Below the pieces are notes generated by a model. The model was given only the letters and a program-made list of their open reading frames with translations, did no database searches and was not told the origin of the DNA. Made by a program: the position numbers and the translations under genes. Below, piece by piece: positions 39,802 to 49,545 of a stretch of 64,000 nucleotides of DNA. The first letter of the stretch is position 1. Each line of letters opens with the position of its first letter. Source of the DNA: Chryseobacterium arachidis (lineage in GTDB: Bacteria; Bacteroidota; Bacteroidia; Flavobacteriales; Weeksellaceae); the NCBI RefSeq assembly GCF_900129245.1, contig NZ_FQUT01000003.1, positions 458,402-522,401 on the forward strand. The letters are read 5' to 3'.

Positions 39802-39921
39802 TTATTTTTTAGATTTGTCTTCAGAAGCTACTGCAGATTTCGAATCTCTTCTCGGTCTTCTTTTTCCATAACTTCCGTTGTTAATTTTTCCTCTTTTTGA
39901 TTTTTTGTCTCCTTTTCCCAT
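39802..39921 (-). CDS. 30S ribosomal protein THX
   Basis: This 39-residue, strongly basic protein starts MGKGDKKSKRGKINNGSYGK and continues RRPRR. It matches the bacterial THX (PSRP-4-like) small ribosomal protein that inserts among 16S rRNA helices of the 30S subunit, in the longer form found in Bacteroidota. The frame is open from ATG 39921 to TAA 39802 and lies against the shared terminator, so it ends just before the hairpin. It was found by eye because its length is below common gene-calling cutoffs. Confidence 0.83.
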   Translation of the reverse strand: MGKGDKKSKRGKINNGSYGKRRPRRDSKSAVASEDKSKK

Positions 39922-40093
39922 AGTAATAAATTTGGTTGATTGATTACGAATTTAGAAAATACCCTTTTAAAATCAAAGGTTTAAGCTGTTAAAATTATTA
40001 TAATATTTTGCTGTAAACTGATTGATGGAGGCTGGAAGTTTTTTTAATCAAAGAAAATTCACATTTTAATAATATATCTCCAATTTTCTTTTT

Positions 40094-41488
40094 CTATACT
40101 TTTACAGTCTTCCATTTTCCGTTTTTAAACAAAATAAAGGCAACAATTGTAATTAAAGTTTCTGCGGCAGGAATAGAAATAAATACACCTTTTGGTCCCA
40201 TCCCGAAATGCTTTGAAAGAAAATACGCGAGCGGAATCTGAAACAGCCAAAATCCGCAAAGATTTACCCAGGTTGGTGTCCAGGTATCCCCCGCCCCATT
40301 GAATGCGTTGATCATCACCATTCCTATTCCGTAGAAAATAAATCCTATACTCATAATGTGTAAAGCGTTTTTAGCAAAATCTTTAATTTCCGTTTCCTGA
40401 GTAAAAAATCCTACCAGAAAATCTCCCAACAGAAAAAATATTAAACTTACGGCTACCATAAAAATGACATTATATTTCACCGTTTTCATAACAGATTGTT
40501 CTGCTCTCAACATTTCATTAGCTCCCATGTTTTGTCCGACTAAAGTGGATGCTGCATTACTCAATCCCCAAGCCGGAAGCATGAAAAACATCATTAACCG
40601 TAACGCCGTCTGATAGCCTGCTGATGCATTCTCACCTCCCGTTGTTGCAACCAGTTGAGCCAGGAAAATCCAGCTGCATGAAGCAATAACGAACTGAAAT
40701 ATTCCGGGAGTGGCAATTTTCACCACAGATTGTATCACACTAAAATTAGGTTTAAAATAATGCAGTAGAATCCTGATCTGTGTATCCGCAACCAATAAAT
40801 GATACAATTGATATATTACCCCAATACTTCTCCCAATAGTTGTGGCTAAGGCCGCTCCCGTTAACCCAAGTGCAGGAATAGGTCCGAAACCTTTAATGAG
40901 AACCGGACACAAAATAATATTGGCAATATTGGCAATCCAGAGAGATTTCATGGCAATGGCAGCATTTCCGGCCCCTCGAAAAATCCCGTTGATCAAAAAT
41001 AAAAGCATGATAATAACACTGCTACCCATCATTATTCTTGTGAATTCTTTTCCGTAAGCTGCTGCATCAGGCTTTGAACCCATCAGAATTAAAATTTCTT
41101 CCGCGTAGATCACTCCAAATAAACTTAAAATAAAAGTCACTATAAACGAAACCAATATCACCTGTGCTGCACTTCTGGAAGCCTGTTCAGGATTTTTCTC
41201 TCCGATTCTTCTTGCCACCATCGCCGTTGCCGCCATACTCATCCCGATGGCTATTGAGTACATGACAGAAAGTACAGATTCTGTCAAACCAACGGTTTGG
41301 ATCGCATAGCCACTTTCTTTTAAATGACCTACAAAATACAGATCCACCAATGCAAATACAGATTCCATGGCCATTTCCAGCATCATCGGAATGGCCAGCA
41401 AAAGAACCGCACTTCTTATCGTCGCTTTGGTGTAGTCGACTTCTTCGCCGCTTAATGCTTTCTTCAGAAAGCTGATATACTTAGACAT
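40094..41488 (-). CDS. MATE family efflux transporter
   Basis: This 464-residue inner-membrane transporter of the MATE family has twelve predicted helices arranged as two similar halves (about 1-230 and 240-464). Such proteins export drugs or metabolites in exchange for Na+ or H+. The N-terminal LAIPMMLEMAMESVFALVDL and the second-half ATPGIFQFVIASCSW fit the family. The substrate is not predictable from the sequence. It stands alone, divergent from the DUF2975/HTH pair. Confidence 0.92.
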   Translation of the reverse strand: MSKYISFLKKALSGEEVDYTKATIRSAVLLLAIPMMLEMAMESVFALVDLYFVGHLKESGYAIQTVGLTESVLSVMYSIAIGMSMAATAMVARRIGEKNPEQASRSAAQVILVSFIVTFILSLFGVIYAEEILILMGSKPDAAAYGKEFTRIMMGSSVIIMLLFLINGIFRGAGNAAIAMKSLWIANIANIILCPVLIKGFGPIPALGLTGAALATTIGRSIGVIYQLYHLLVADTQIRILLHYFKPNFSVIQSVVKIATPGIFQFVIASCSWIFLAQLVATTGGENASAGYQTALRLMMFFMLPAWGLSNAASTLVGQNMGANEMLRAEQSVMKTVKYNVIFMVAVSLIFFLLGDFLVGFFTQETEIKDFAKNALHIMSIGFIFYGIGMVMINAFNGAGDTWTPTWVNLCGFWLFQIPLAYFLSKHFGMGPKGVFISIPAAETLITIVAFILFKNGKWKTVKV

Positions 41489-41638
41489 CGTTTTCAGTTT
41501 GTTTTCAACAAAAGTATCGATTCGGGAAGAATTATCACTTGGCTTATGAAAAGTTTTGCAAAAAATCGTTCCTTCTATTTTAAAATGTTAAAAATTATAA
41601 ATTTCAATAATTATTTATCGCAAAACAATAATTAATTA

Positions 41639-41646
41639 TATATTTG
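41639..41646 (+). promoter_or_regulatory. Putative -7 element of the DUF2975/HTH pair
   Basis: TATATTTG, 22 bases before the start of the DUF2975 gene. No clear -33 TTG. Confidence 0.5.
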
Positions 41647-41668
41647 CAATAATAAAAAATTAATAACC

Positions 41669-42265
41669 ATGAAAATCATCGGAAAAAACTCTCTTTCACA
41701 ATACATCAGTTATTTGCTTTTATTGCTGGCGGTTCTTTTTGCCATTCAGCTTGTTTATACCGTAATTGGTTTTGTTGTTTCTTTTTATAATTTTAAAACA
41801 GGAAATAATATACTTTCAGATTTATTTATCATCGGAACAGATGTTGGCTGGGCTAAAAATCAGTGGACACAGCCTGCAGATCATCTGATGAAATTCAAAT
41901 TTTTTGTTCCTTTCACCGAGCAAAATCTTTTAACAGGAATGTTTAATCTTGTGAGCGTCGTCAATCATATTTTCGGACAAATTTTTGTGACCTTATTTTT
42001 ATACATTAGTTACAAATTTTTAAGAGAAATCAGCAGAGATAACGTTTTTAATGTCAAAGCTTTACTCTGGTTAAAAAGATTCGGCTGGTTGAATATTATT
42101 TACACGGTGGCGACATTAGCTACCATTCCTTTTGCAACAAAGAGTATATTTGCAGTCACCTATTCTGTTGTGGTATTTTTATTTTTTGGCGGTTTGATAT
42201 TATTTGTTGTCGAATTTTTCAAAAAAGGACTGGAGCTTCAGGAACAGGTAGATCTAACAATTTAA
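41669..42265 (+). CDS. DUF2975 domain membrane protein
   Basis: This 198-residue membrane protein has four predicted helices (about 14-40, 95-120, 133-155 and 160-185) and fits DUF2975. DUF2975 proteins are often encoded with a small HTH regulator, as here, where the regulator follows 3 bases after the stop. The pair forms a likely membrane-sensor and repressor unit of unknown target. Confidence 0.82.
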   Translation: MKIIGKNSLSQYISYLLLLLAVLFAIQLVYTVIGFVVSFYNFKTGNNILSDLFIIGTDVGWAKNQWTQPADHLMKFKFFVPFTEQNLLTGMFNLVSVVNHIFGQIFVTLFLYISYKFLREISRDNVFNVKALLWLKRFGWLNIIYTVATLATIPFATKSIFAVTYSVVVFLFFGGLILFVVEFFKKGLELQEQVDLTI

Positions 42266-42268
42266 ACT

Positions 42269-42475
42269 ATGCCAATTATCATCAACGTAGACGTGATGCT
42301 TGCCAAGCGCAAAATGAAGTCACAGGAACTTGCCGAGAAAATTGGCATTACGCAGGCCAATCTCTCTATTCTGAAAACGGGAAAGGCAAAGGCCTTAAAA
42401 CTTTCAACACTGGAAGCCATCTGCAAAGCACTGGATTGCCAGCCGGGAGACGTTTTGGAGTACGTGAAAGATTAA
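42269..42475 (+). CDS. Cro/C1-type HTH regulator, YozG-like
   Basis: This 68-residue protein is almost entirely one helix-turn-helix domain, with KRKMKSQELAEKIGITQANL as helices 1-3 and LSTLEAICKALDCQPGDVLEY at the end. It resembles the YozG-like regulators found with DUF2975 proteins. It probably controls its own operon. Confidence 0.9.
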   Translation: MPIIINVDVMLAKRKMKSQELAEKIGITQANLSILKTGKAKALKLSTLEAICKALDCQPGDVLEYVKD

Positions 42476-42607
42476 GATTTTTTAAGATTTCGCTTCCGAA
42501 TAATTCGTTAAAAACCTAACATCCATTATAAAGTACCTTAAAATTTATATCACATAATATTTCAAACTATTATTAGTCATTAGTTTTAGGCAAAAAATTA
42601 ATCAATC

Positions 42608-44782
42608 ATGAAAAAATATTTCGCTCTCCTCGTTATGCTTTGGGGCATGGCAGTATTCGGCCAAAAAAAAGTACAAAACCTCAACTTTGAAACTGTAGAA
42701 AACAACTTTCCGGCTGTTTGGAAAACCATCGGAAGCAGTTCCGGAAAAATAGCAACAGACCATCAGGAAAAGCAGGAAGGCCAATCTTCTGTAGCCATAG
42801 AATCCAGTGAAGTTTCGGGTTTCAGTGGATTAATATATAAGTTACCTGATAATTATTTAGGTAAAAAAATCACACTTTCCGGTTATATCAAAACTGAAAA
42901 TATTTCAGACGGATTTGCAGGACTTTGGATGAGAATTGATCCTGAAATTGCTTTTGACAATATGCAAAAAGTAGGTCTGAAAGGAACTAATGATTGGAAA
43001 AAGTACGAAATAACGCTGAATTTATCTCCCGAAAATACCAAACAGATCGTTATAGGAGCCTTACTTTCCGGAAAAGGAAAAATGTGGGTGGATAATCTTA
43101 CAATAACTGTTGACGGAAAAGAAATTGAAGAGGCAAAAGTTTTTGAGAAACAATTAACCCGGGCAGATCTTGATCATGAATTCGACGGCGGCTCGAAAAT
43201 TACAACCACCAATCTTGATAAAAATAATATAGAAAACATTAAAAACCTTGGACTGATTTGGGGGTATTTAAAATATTATCATCCGAATGTTGCCGCAGGA
43301 AACTTTAACTGGGACTATGAACTCTTCAGAATTTACCCGAAAATTGCCAACGCTTCAGCAGAGCAAAGAGACCAGATTTTAACGGAATGGATTAAGAGCC
43401 TGGGAGATTTTAAAACCATAAACTATCCGGAACAAAAAAATATTAAAATGAAGGCTGATCTGGCATGGATCACCGATTCAGGATTTTCAAAAGATCTTAC
43501 GGAGATATTATTAAAAATAAAAACAGCCAAACGAGAAGAATCAAATTATTACGTTACAATGATTCCGAACGTTGGAAATCCCAATTTTGAGAAAGAAAAT
43601 CCATATGCTGAAATGAGCTCTCCAGATGTCGGCTTCAGATTGCTTAGCTTATATCGTTACTGGAACATTATTCAATATTATTTCCCTTACAAATATGCTA
43701 TTGGGGAAGACTGGAAAAACGTTTTACAAGAGTTTATTCCAAAATTTATTGAGGCTGATGATCAAACGAAATATCCGCTGGCGTGTTTGGAGCTTGCCAC
43801 AAAAATAAATGATACGCACGCATCCGTTCGTAACAGTACAGTCCGCAACTATTTCGGACAGAAATTCTCTCCATTAGAAATTGCTTTCATAGAAAATAAA
43901 GCCGTTGTTAAGAATTATTTTGATGAGACCCTAGGCAAAGAAACAGGAGTAAAAATAGGAGATATTATTTTGGAAGTTGACGGAAAAACGATCGAGAAAA
44001 TTCTTGAGGAAAAATCAAAATATCTACCAGCCTCCAACCATTCTGCAAGACTGAGAAACTTAGCCCGTGAACTGATGGCAACCAACAATGATTACATCAA
44101 CCTTAAATTTTCAAGCAATGACGTTATTAAAAATGTTTCTGCCAAAACCTATAAAAATACAGAGATAAAATACACCCAAAAGCAACCCGAAATGTTTACA
44201 ATGCTGGATAACCAGACGGCTTATCTGTACATGAATAATATTGATAAGGAAAAGCTTTCTGATATTTTTAAAAAGATAAAAGATACAAAAGGCTTAGTAA
44301 TAGATTTACGAACCTATCCTACTCAATTTGTCGTCTTTGATATCGGGAATTTTTTAATGCCGAAACCTGAACAGTTTGCAAAATTCACCACGACCAATAC
44401 AACATCACCCGGAAATTATGTGATGAGAGAAGGTGCGTCTGTAGGAAGCAATAATAAAGATTTTTACAAGGGGAAAATTGCAATTTTGGTTAATGAATAC
44501 TCACAGAGCAGCGCAGAATACCATACCATGGCTTTCAGAAAAGCTCCCAAAGCAAAAGTTTTCGGCTCTCAGACTGCCGGTGCCGACGGAGATGTTTCTT
44601 ACTTTATGTTTCCAGGGAAAATCCCAACAACGATTACCGGAGTTGGGGTGTACAATCCGGATGAATCAGAAACCCAGAGAATAGGCATTATTCCAGACGT
44701 GGAAGTAAAACCTACAATAGACGGAATTAAAAATGGAAAAGATGAAGTTTTGGAAAAAGCAGTGAATTGGATTAAAAATTAG
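42608..44782 (+). CDS. Secreted S41-family peptidase
   Basis: This 724-residue protein has a signal peptide (MKKYFALLVMLWGMAVFGQ), a carbohydrate-binding-like jelly-roll domain (about 22-175), a helical region, and a C-terminal S41 (tail-specific/tricorn-like) peptidase domain. The catalytic Ser is in NEYSQSSAEYH near residue 635, with the following conserved FGSQTAGADGD. A PDZ-like part lies near 430-470 (GVKIGDIILEVDGKTI). It would act in the periplasm or outside. A relic of a second copy of its 3' end lies at 45361. Confidence 0.9.
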   Translation: MKKYFALLVMLWGMAVFGQKKVQNLNFETVENNFPAVWKTIGSSSGKIATDHQEKQEGQSSVAIESSEVSGFSGLIYKLPDNYLGKKITLSGYIKTENISDGFAGLWMRIDPEIAFDNMQKVGLKGTNDWKKYEITLNLSPENTKQIVIGALLSGKGKMWVDNLTITVDGKEIEEAKVFEKQLTRADLDHEFDGGSKITTTNLDKNNIENIKNLGLIWGYLKYYHPNVAAGNFNWDYELFRIYPKIANASAEQRDQILTEWIKSLGDFKTINYPEQKNIKMKADLAWITDSGFSKDLTEILLKIKTAKREESNYYVTMIPNVGNPNFEKENPYAEMSSPDVGFRLLSLYRYWNIIQYYFPYKYAIGEDWKNVLQEFIPKFIEADDQTKYPLACLELATKINDTHASVRNSTVRNYFGQKFSPLEIAFIENKAVVKNYFDETLGKETGVKIGDIILEVDGKTIEKILEEKSKYLPASNHSARLRNLARELMATNNDYINLKFSSNDVIKNVSAKTYKNTEIKYTQKQPEMFTMLDNQTAYLYMNNIDKEKLSDIFKKIKDTKGLVIDLRTYPTQFVVFDIGNFLMPKPEQFAKFTTTNTTSPGNYVMREGASVGSNNKDFYKGKIAILVNEYSQSSAEYHTMAFRKAPKAKVFGSQTAGADGDVSYFMFPGKIPTTITGVGVYNPDESETQRIGIIPDVEVKPTIDGIKNGKDEVLEKAVNWIKN

Positions 44783-44841
44783 CAACATCTATCAAAAAAA
44801 ATTATTTAGCTTTGTATATTCTTTAAATTAAACTAAGATTT

Positions 44842-45273
44842 ATGAAAAAAATAATTACAAGTACTCTGCTATTTTTGTTTTCTATTTTAGCAAACGGATT
44901 ATTTGCGCAGGAATTATCTGCCGGGCAACTGAATATTTTCCAATCCGATAATCTGGAAAACTTTCAAAAGACCTTTAATGAAAATGATTTTACAAAATGT
45001 TTTCAGGTAAAAGGAAAATCTTACACTTTGCTTTCTCTGAGTGTAAAGAATGATAAGAAAAACATATTTAACTATCTGGCAAGCAAAACTGATGTAAACC
45101 AGGCTTGTAACGGTGTCACTCCGTTAATGCAGGCAGCATCAACCGGAAATATGAATGCAGCAAAAGGCTTACTTAAATTCGGAGCGAATAAAGATCTAAA
45201 AGACAGCAAAGGCAAAACAGCAAAAAATTATGCTGCAGAAAATAAACAGACTGCAATTGCTATGATTTTATAA
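44842..45273 (+). CDS. Small secreted ankyrin-repeat protein
   Basis: This 143-residue exported protein has a signal peptide (cleavage near ANGLFAQ) and about two to three ankyrin repeats, for example NGVTPLMQAASTGNMNAAKG followed by LLKFGANKDLKDSKGKTAKN. Ankyrin repeats bind other proteins. It follows the S41 peptidase by 59 bases on the same strand and may be co-transcribed. The partner is unknown. Confidence 0.8.
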   Translation: MKKIITSTLLFLFSILANGLFAQELSAGQLNIFQSDNLENFQKTFNENDFTKCFQVKGKSYTLLSLSVKNDKKNIFNYLASKTDVNQACNGVTPLMQAASTGNMNAAKGLLKFGANKDLKDSKGKTAKNYAAENKQTAIAMIL

Positions 45274-45274
45274 T

Positions 45275-45323
45275 TTTTGAAAAAATAAATATTTAAAACT
45301 TCCTTCGGGGAGTTTTTTTGTTT
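45275..45323 (+). terminator. Terminator after the ankyrin gene, copy 1 of a 49-bp direct repeat
   Basis: The hairpin AAACTTC-CTTCG-GGGAGTTTTTTT ends a 49-base stretch that recurs base for base at 47619-47667. The similarity continues in a looser form for about another 15 bases. Confidence 0.85.
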
Positions 45324-45360
45324 TTAAACCCTTCAAGAGGAGTATTAAAATAACAAATAC

Positions 45361-45393
45361 GAAGTTTTGAAAAAGCAGTGAATTGGATTAAAA
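45361..45393 (+). pseudogene. Relic of an S41 peptidase 3' end
   Basis: This stretch equals the last codons of the S41 gene (44744-44777) except for one missing G, which shifts the frame. The weakly similar bases just before it suggest the homology extends to about 45343. It is too short to encode anything and shows that a second copy of the gene's end once stood here. Confidence 0.75.
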
Positions 45394-45552
45394 GCCAATT
45401 ATTAAAAACTCATCAATTAAAATCATTTGCCAATTAAAAAAATAACTAAACAACTAAATATCAAAACAATAAATCCTATTACTGACATCAGAAATTCCGT
45501 TCTAATTAGTAGAGTTAAAATAAATTAATTTCCGAAATGAAAAATATTTATG

Positions 45553-45560
45553 TAGTTTTG
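45553..45560 (+). promoter_or_regulatory. Putative -7 element of the beta-helix gene
   Basis: TAGTTTTG fits TAnnTTTG, 30 bases before the start codon at 45591. No clear -33 element. Confidence 0.45.
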
Positions 45561-45590
45561 CCACCTAAATTTAAAAAATAAACAATAACC

Positions 45591-46820
45591 ATGAAAACAA
45601 AGTACCTTTTTTGTGCATTGATATGCATGATGAGTCTTGGAACAATTAAAGCAGCCGACCTATATGTACGTGATTTAGGAGCCGGAGGAGCTTATGCAAC
45701 AATCTCTGATGCTATCACTGCTGCTAATGACGGTGACCGCATTATTATCAGACCTAAAACTGGAAATGTTCCTTATTTAGAGAATCTTACTATTAATAAA
45801 TCACTTACTTTTGCATCTGAAATTAATTTTAATAAGTATTATGTTCAGGGGACTATTGCTATCGTTCCTGCGGTAAACAGAATAGTTACGATCAACAACA
45901 TGTATGCTTTACAAAGTTCAATTGCTACATCAAGTGTAACCTTATCTGGGGGAAGAGCTACTGTAAATATAATTAATTGTACTGTAGATGAGAACATTGA
46001 TTTAGACAATTCTAAAAATGTCACCGCCAATGTATCCCAAAGCAGTTGTGCAAATTTATATTTTGTACATGGAAAAATTACAGCAAATACAATAGAAACT
46101 GTTAAATTAACTGACGATGCGGCACCTTTAGCTACAACCGATGTCCAAATTATTGCAAATTCTTTATATTATAATGGAGCATCTTTAAACTCCATAGCTA
46201 TTGCTACTACTAGCTATCCATTAAAAATATACAACAATGATTGTACTATTTACTATTTGAATTATACTACAATCTTACCAGTTCTTGAAATAAGCTCTAT
46301 TAAAACTGGATCAACAAATCTTATCTTTAACAATCGTTTTTCTTCGAATCATAATGACCCAAACTATGCTCGTCATACAATAAATATATCGGCATCATCA
46401 ACAGGCATTATTAATATCTCTAACAATATTATCAGAAGCCCGAACCATAATTATTACGAGATTAATGCCTCTCCTACCCCAACTGTTATTGCAAACAATA
46501 ACTTGTGTCCTGCAAATCCATTTAATTCTAACGGAGTAGATATTTCAAATAACAACTTCTATGACAATGTTTATTCAATAAATTTAAGCACAGGAATAGC
46601 AACAGGTGCTGTTATTAATGCTGGATTACAGGATGAAGAGTATCAGGATTTAGATCTTACCAGAAACGATATAGGTCCTTTAGGAGGTTCAAACTCATGG
46701 ATGAATTACTGGCCAAGCAACTCAGGAAATAAACCTAGAGTGACATTCCTAAACACACCAAGAAGAGTCTACTTAGGTACTACTACTATACAGGCTGAAG
46801 CAACAGGAATATCCAAATAA
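45591..46820 (+). CDS. Secreted beta-helix-like protein
   Basis: This 409-residue exported protein has a signal peptide (to about IKAAD). The rest looks like a right-handed beta-helix of the pectate-lyase-like type: Asn-rich turns and short strands recur (NNMYALQ, INCTVDEN, NISNNIIRSP, NNNLCPAN), starting with the common YATISDAITAANDGDRIIIR entry motif. No catalytic residues of known lyases are evident and no T9SS tail is present. It heads a two-gene unit with the T9SS protein 6 bases downstream and may be bound by it. Confidence 0.7.
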   Translation: MKTKYLFCALICMMSLGTIKAADLYVRDLGAGGAYATISDAITAANDGDRIIIRPKTGNVPYLENLTINKSLTFASEINFNKYYVQGTIAIVPAVNRIVTINNMYALQSSIATSSVTLSGGRATVNIINCTVDENIDLDNSKNVTANVSQSSCANLYFVHGKITANTIETVKLTDDAAPLATTDVQIIANSLYYNGASLNSIAIATTSYPLKIYNNDCTIYYLNYTTILPVLEISSIKTGSTNLIFNNRFSSNHNDPNYARHTINISASSTGIINISNNIIRSPNHNYYEINASPTPTVIANNNLCPANPFNSNGVDISNNNFYDNVYSINLSTGIATGAVINAGLQDEEYQDLDLTRNDIGPLGGSNSWMNYWPSNSGNKPRVTFLNTPRRVYLGTTTIQAEATGISK

Positions 46821-46826
46821 TAAAAT

Positions 46827-47615
46827 ATGAAAACAATAAACAAAAAAATATTTATCGGTGTCTTTTCATTATTTGTATTTTTAATTCAGGCACAGGTAAA
46901 AGTAAATAGTGCAGAATATTTCTGGGATACAGATCCTGGAGAAGGAAATGCTACTGCACTACCGGCTTCAGATGGTAATTTTGATAATGCTATTGAAGAT
47001 ATCTTGCAAAATAACATTGCGATTCCAGCATCTGCAGGCTTTCATGTTCTTAACGTAAGAGTAAAAGACAGTCAGGGAGTTTGGGGACCGGTTTTTAAAA
47101 ATATAGTTCACACAGGAACCGTTCCTGCAACGGGAGCAATTAATCTTACCAACGCAGAATATTTTTGGGATACAGATCCAGGAGAAGGAAATGGAACTGC
47201 ATTAACAGCCGCAGATGGTAACTTTGATAGTACTATTGAAAACATTTTACAAAACAACATCCCAATTGCACAGCCAATGGGTTTCCATATCTTTAATGTA
47301 AGAGTAAAAGATAACCAAGGAGTTTGGGGACCAGCTTTTAAAAATGTTGTTTATATTGAAACCTCTCTTTTAGGAACAAATGAAGTTAAACTAACAAAAA
47401 ATATAGTTTGTTATCCAAATCCTGCCGATGATATTATTAATTTCAATATAACCGGTAAGATGAATATCTATTCGTCTGAAGGAAGATTAGTAATATCCAA
47501 AGACAATGTAGATGGAAGCAAAGGAGTAAATGTTTCATCACTTATCAAAGGAAATTATATTCTTACGATAGATAATAAAGACGGAAGATTCTCTTCTAAA
47601 TTTATCAAGAAATAA
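46827..47615 (+). CDS. T9SS-sorted protein with two ~80-residue repeats
   Basis: This 262-residue secreted protein has a signal peptide, two closely similar repeats beginning AEYFWDTDPGEGN (from about residues 29 and 110), and a T9SS type A tail (YPNPADDIINF to KFIKK). The repeats contain VRVKD and QGVWGP and are also close at the DNA level. It is short for this repeat type, so repeats may have been lost. It is probably co-expressed with the beta-helix protein. Confidence 0.85.
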   Translation: MKTINKKIFIGVFSLFVFLIQAQVKVNSAEYFWDTDPGEGNATALPASDGNFDNAIEDILQNNIAIPASAGFHVLNVRVKDSQGVWGPVFKNIVHTGTVPATGAINLTNAEYFWDTDPGEGNGTALTAADGNFDSTIENILQNNIPIAQPMGFHIFNVRVKDNQGVWGPAFKNVVYIETSLLGTNEVKLTKNIVCYPNPADDIINFNITGKMNIYSSEGRLVISKDNVDGSKGVNVSSLIKGNYILTIDNKDGRFSSKFIKK

Positions 47616-47618
47616 TCC

Positions 47619-47667
47619 TTTTGAAAAAATAAATATTTAAAACTTCCTTCGGGGAGTTTTTTTGTTT
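47619..47667 (+). terminator. Terminator, copy 2 of the 49-bp direct repeat
   Basis: Identical to 45275-45323, with the same CTTCG-loop hairpin and T tract, just after the T9SS gene and directly before the aspS promoter. Confidence 0.85.
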
Positions 47668-47694
47668 CTAAAACCTTCAAAAATCTTATCTTTG
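47662..47694 (+). promoter_or_regulatory. Promoter of aspS
   Basis: TTG, 22 bases, then TATCTTTG. The -33 box lies inside the terminator's T tract. A 7-bp-arm hairpin GGTTCAA/TTGAACC (47713-47730) lies in the leader before aspS. Confidence 0.6.
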
Positions 47695-47754
47695 CCAACG
47701 GAAATTATCAACGGTTCAAAACCTTGAACCATAAACTTTAAACTTTAAATAATA

Positions 47755-49509
47755 ATGTTTCGATCGCACACAAACGGAGAATTATCTCTAAAAAATCTTA
47801 ATGAAGAAGTTACACTTTCAGGATGGGTACAAACTATCCGTGATAAAGGGTTTATGATTTGGATAGATCTTCGAGATCGTTACGGAATTACTCAGTTGGT
47901 TTTCGACCAGGACCGTTCTACAGCGGAACTGATGGAAAATGCAAAAAAATTGGGACGTGAATTTGTTATTCAGGTTACAGGAAAAGTAATCGAAAGGGTA
48001 AGCAAAAACCCAAACATTCCAACAGGAGAAATTGAAATTTTAGTGGAGAAATTAACGGTTCTTAATGAATCTCAGCTTCCGCCTTTCACGATTGAAGACG
48101 AAACAGACGGAGGTGAAGAATTAAGAATGAAATACCGTTACCTTGATATCAGAAGAAATCCGGTGAAAGATAAATTGATCTTCCGTCACAAAATGGCGCA
48201 GAAAGTAAGAAATTATCTTTCAGACAATGGATTTATTGAGGTTGAAACTCCTGTTTTGATCAAATCTACACCGGAAGGAGCGAGAGATTTCGTGGTTCCA
48301 AGCAGAATGAATCCGGGACAGTTTTACGCATTGCCACAATCTCCGCAAACTTTCAAGCAATTATTAATGGTGGGTGGAATGGATAAATATTTCCAGATCG
48401 TGAAATGTTTCCGTGATGAGGATTTGAGAGCCGACAGACAGCCGGAATTCACACAGATCGATTGCGAAATGGCTTTCGTGGAACAGGAAGACGTGATGAA
48501 TGTTTTTGAAGGGATGACGAAAACTTTATTAAAAGACATCACTGGTCAGGAATTCGGAGATTTCCCAAGAATGACTTTTGCAGATGCCATGCAGAAATAC
48601 GGAAACGACAAACCGGATATCCGTTTCGGAATGGAATTCGTGGAACTGAACGATTTAGTAAAAGGAAAAGATTTCAAAATATTTGATGATGCAGAACTGG
48701 TTGTCGGAATCAATGTGGAAGGATGTGCAGACTATACAAGAAAACAAATCGACGAGCTTGTTGATTGGGTGAAAAGACCACAAATCGGAGCGTCAGGAAT
48801 GGTATGGGTTAAATTCCAGAATGACGGTGTGAAAACTTCTTCTGTGAATAAATTCTATAACGAGGAAGATTTAGCAAAAATCATCGAAAAATTCGGTGCA
48901 AAAGAAGGCGATTTAATGTTAATTCTTTCCGGAAATGAGCATAAAGTAAGAACTCAGCTTTCCGCTTTGAGAATGGAGCTTGGAAACCGTTTAGGATTAA
49001 GAAAAGGAGACGTATTCGCGCCACTTTGGGTAGTTGATTTCCCTCTTTTGGAATTTGATGAAGAAAGCGGACGTTATCATGCGATGCACCACCCTTTCAC
49101 GTCTCCAAAACCTGAAGATATTCATTTATTGGAAACAGATCCCGGAAAAGCAAGAGCCAACGCTTATGACATGGTGTTGAACGGAAACGAAATCGGCGGA
49201 GGTTCTATCAGAATTTTTGATAAAGATCTTCAATCTAAAATGTTTGATTTGTTAGGATTCTCAAAAGAAGAAGCAGAAGCACAGTTTGGTTTCTTAATGA
49301 ACGCCTTCAAATACGGAGCTCCGCCTCATGGTGGTTTGGCTTTCGGATTTGACCGTTTGGTGGCAATTCTTGACGGAAATGAAGTGATCAGAGATTATAT
49401 TGCATTCCCTAAAAATAATTCAGGACGTGATGTGATGATCGATGCACCTTCTTTGATTGCTGATGAACAGCTCGATGAACTGGAACTGAAATTGAATTTA
49501 AAAGCATAA
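47755..49509 (+). CDS. aspS: Aspartate-tRNA ligase
   Basis: AspS attaches aspartate to tRNA-Asp. The 584-residue class II enzyme has the N-terminal OB-fold anticodon-binding domain, motif 2 in [20 protein letters not shown], a bacterial insertion domain, and motif 3 at the end ([13 protein letters not shown]). The length is normal for the bacterial type. It has its own promoter and terminator. Confidence 0.97.
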   Translation: MFRSHTNGELSLKNLNEEVTLSGWVQTIRDKGFMIWIDLRDRYGITQLVFDQDRSTAELMENAKKLGREFVIQVTGKVIERVSKNPNIPTGEIEILVEKLTVLNESQLPPFTIEDETDGGEELRMKYRYLDIRRNPVKDKLIFRHKMAQKVRNYLSDNGFIEVETPVLIKSTPEGARDFVVPSRMNPGQFYALPQSPQTFKQLLMVGGMDKYFQIVKCFRDEDLRADRQPEFTQIDCEMAFVEQEDVMNVFEGMTKTLLKDITGQEFGDFPRMTFADAMQKYGNDKPDIRFGMEFVELNDLVKGKDFKIFDDAELVVGINVEGCADYTRKQIDELVDWVKRPQIGASGMVWVKFQNDGVKTSSVNKFYNEEDLAKIIEKFGAKEGDLMLILSGNEHKVRTQLSALRMELGNRLGLRKGDVFAPLWVVDFPLLEFDEESGRYHAMHHPFTSPKPEDIHLLETDPGKARANAYDMVLNGNEIGGGSIRIFDKDLQSKMFDLLGFSKEEAEAQFGFLMNAFKYGAPPHGGLAFGFDRLVAILDGNEVIRDYIAFPKNNSGRDVMIDAPSLIADEQLDELELKLNLKA

Positions 49510-49512
49510 ATT

Positions 49513-49543
49513 AGAAGCGGGGAAATTTTTCTCCGCTTTTTTA
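49513..49543 (+). terminator. Terminator of aspS
   Basis: Stem GAAGCGGGGAAA / TTCTCCGCTTT with a short T loop and a T tract, right before the next start codon. Confidence 0.85.
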
Positions 49544-49545
49544 TT

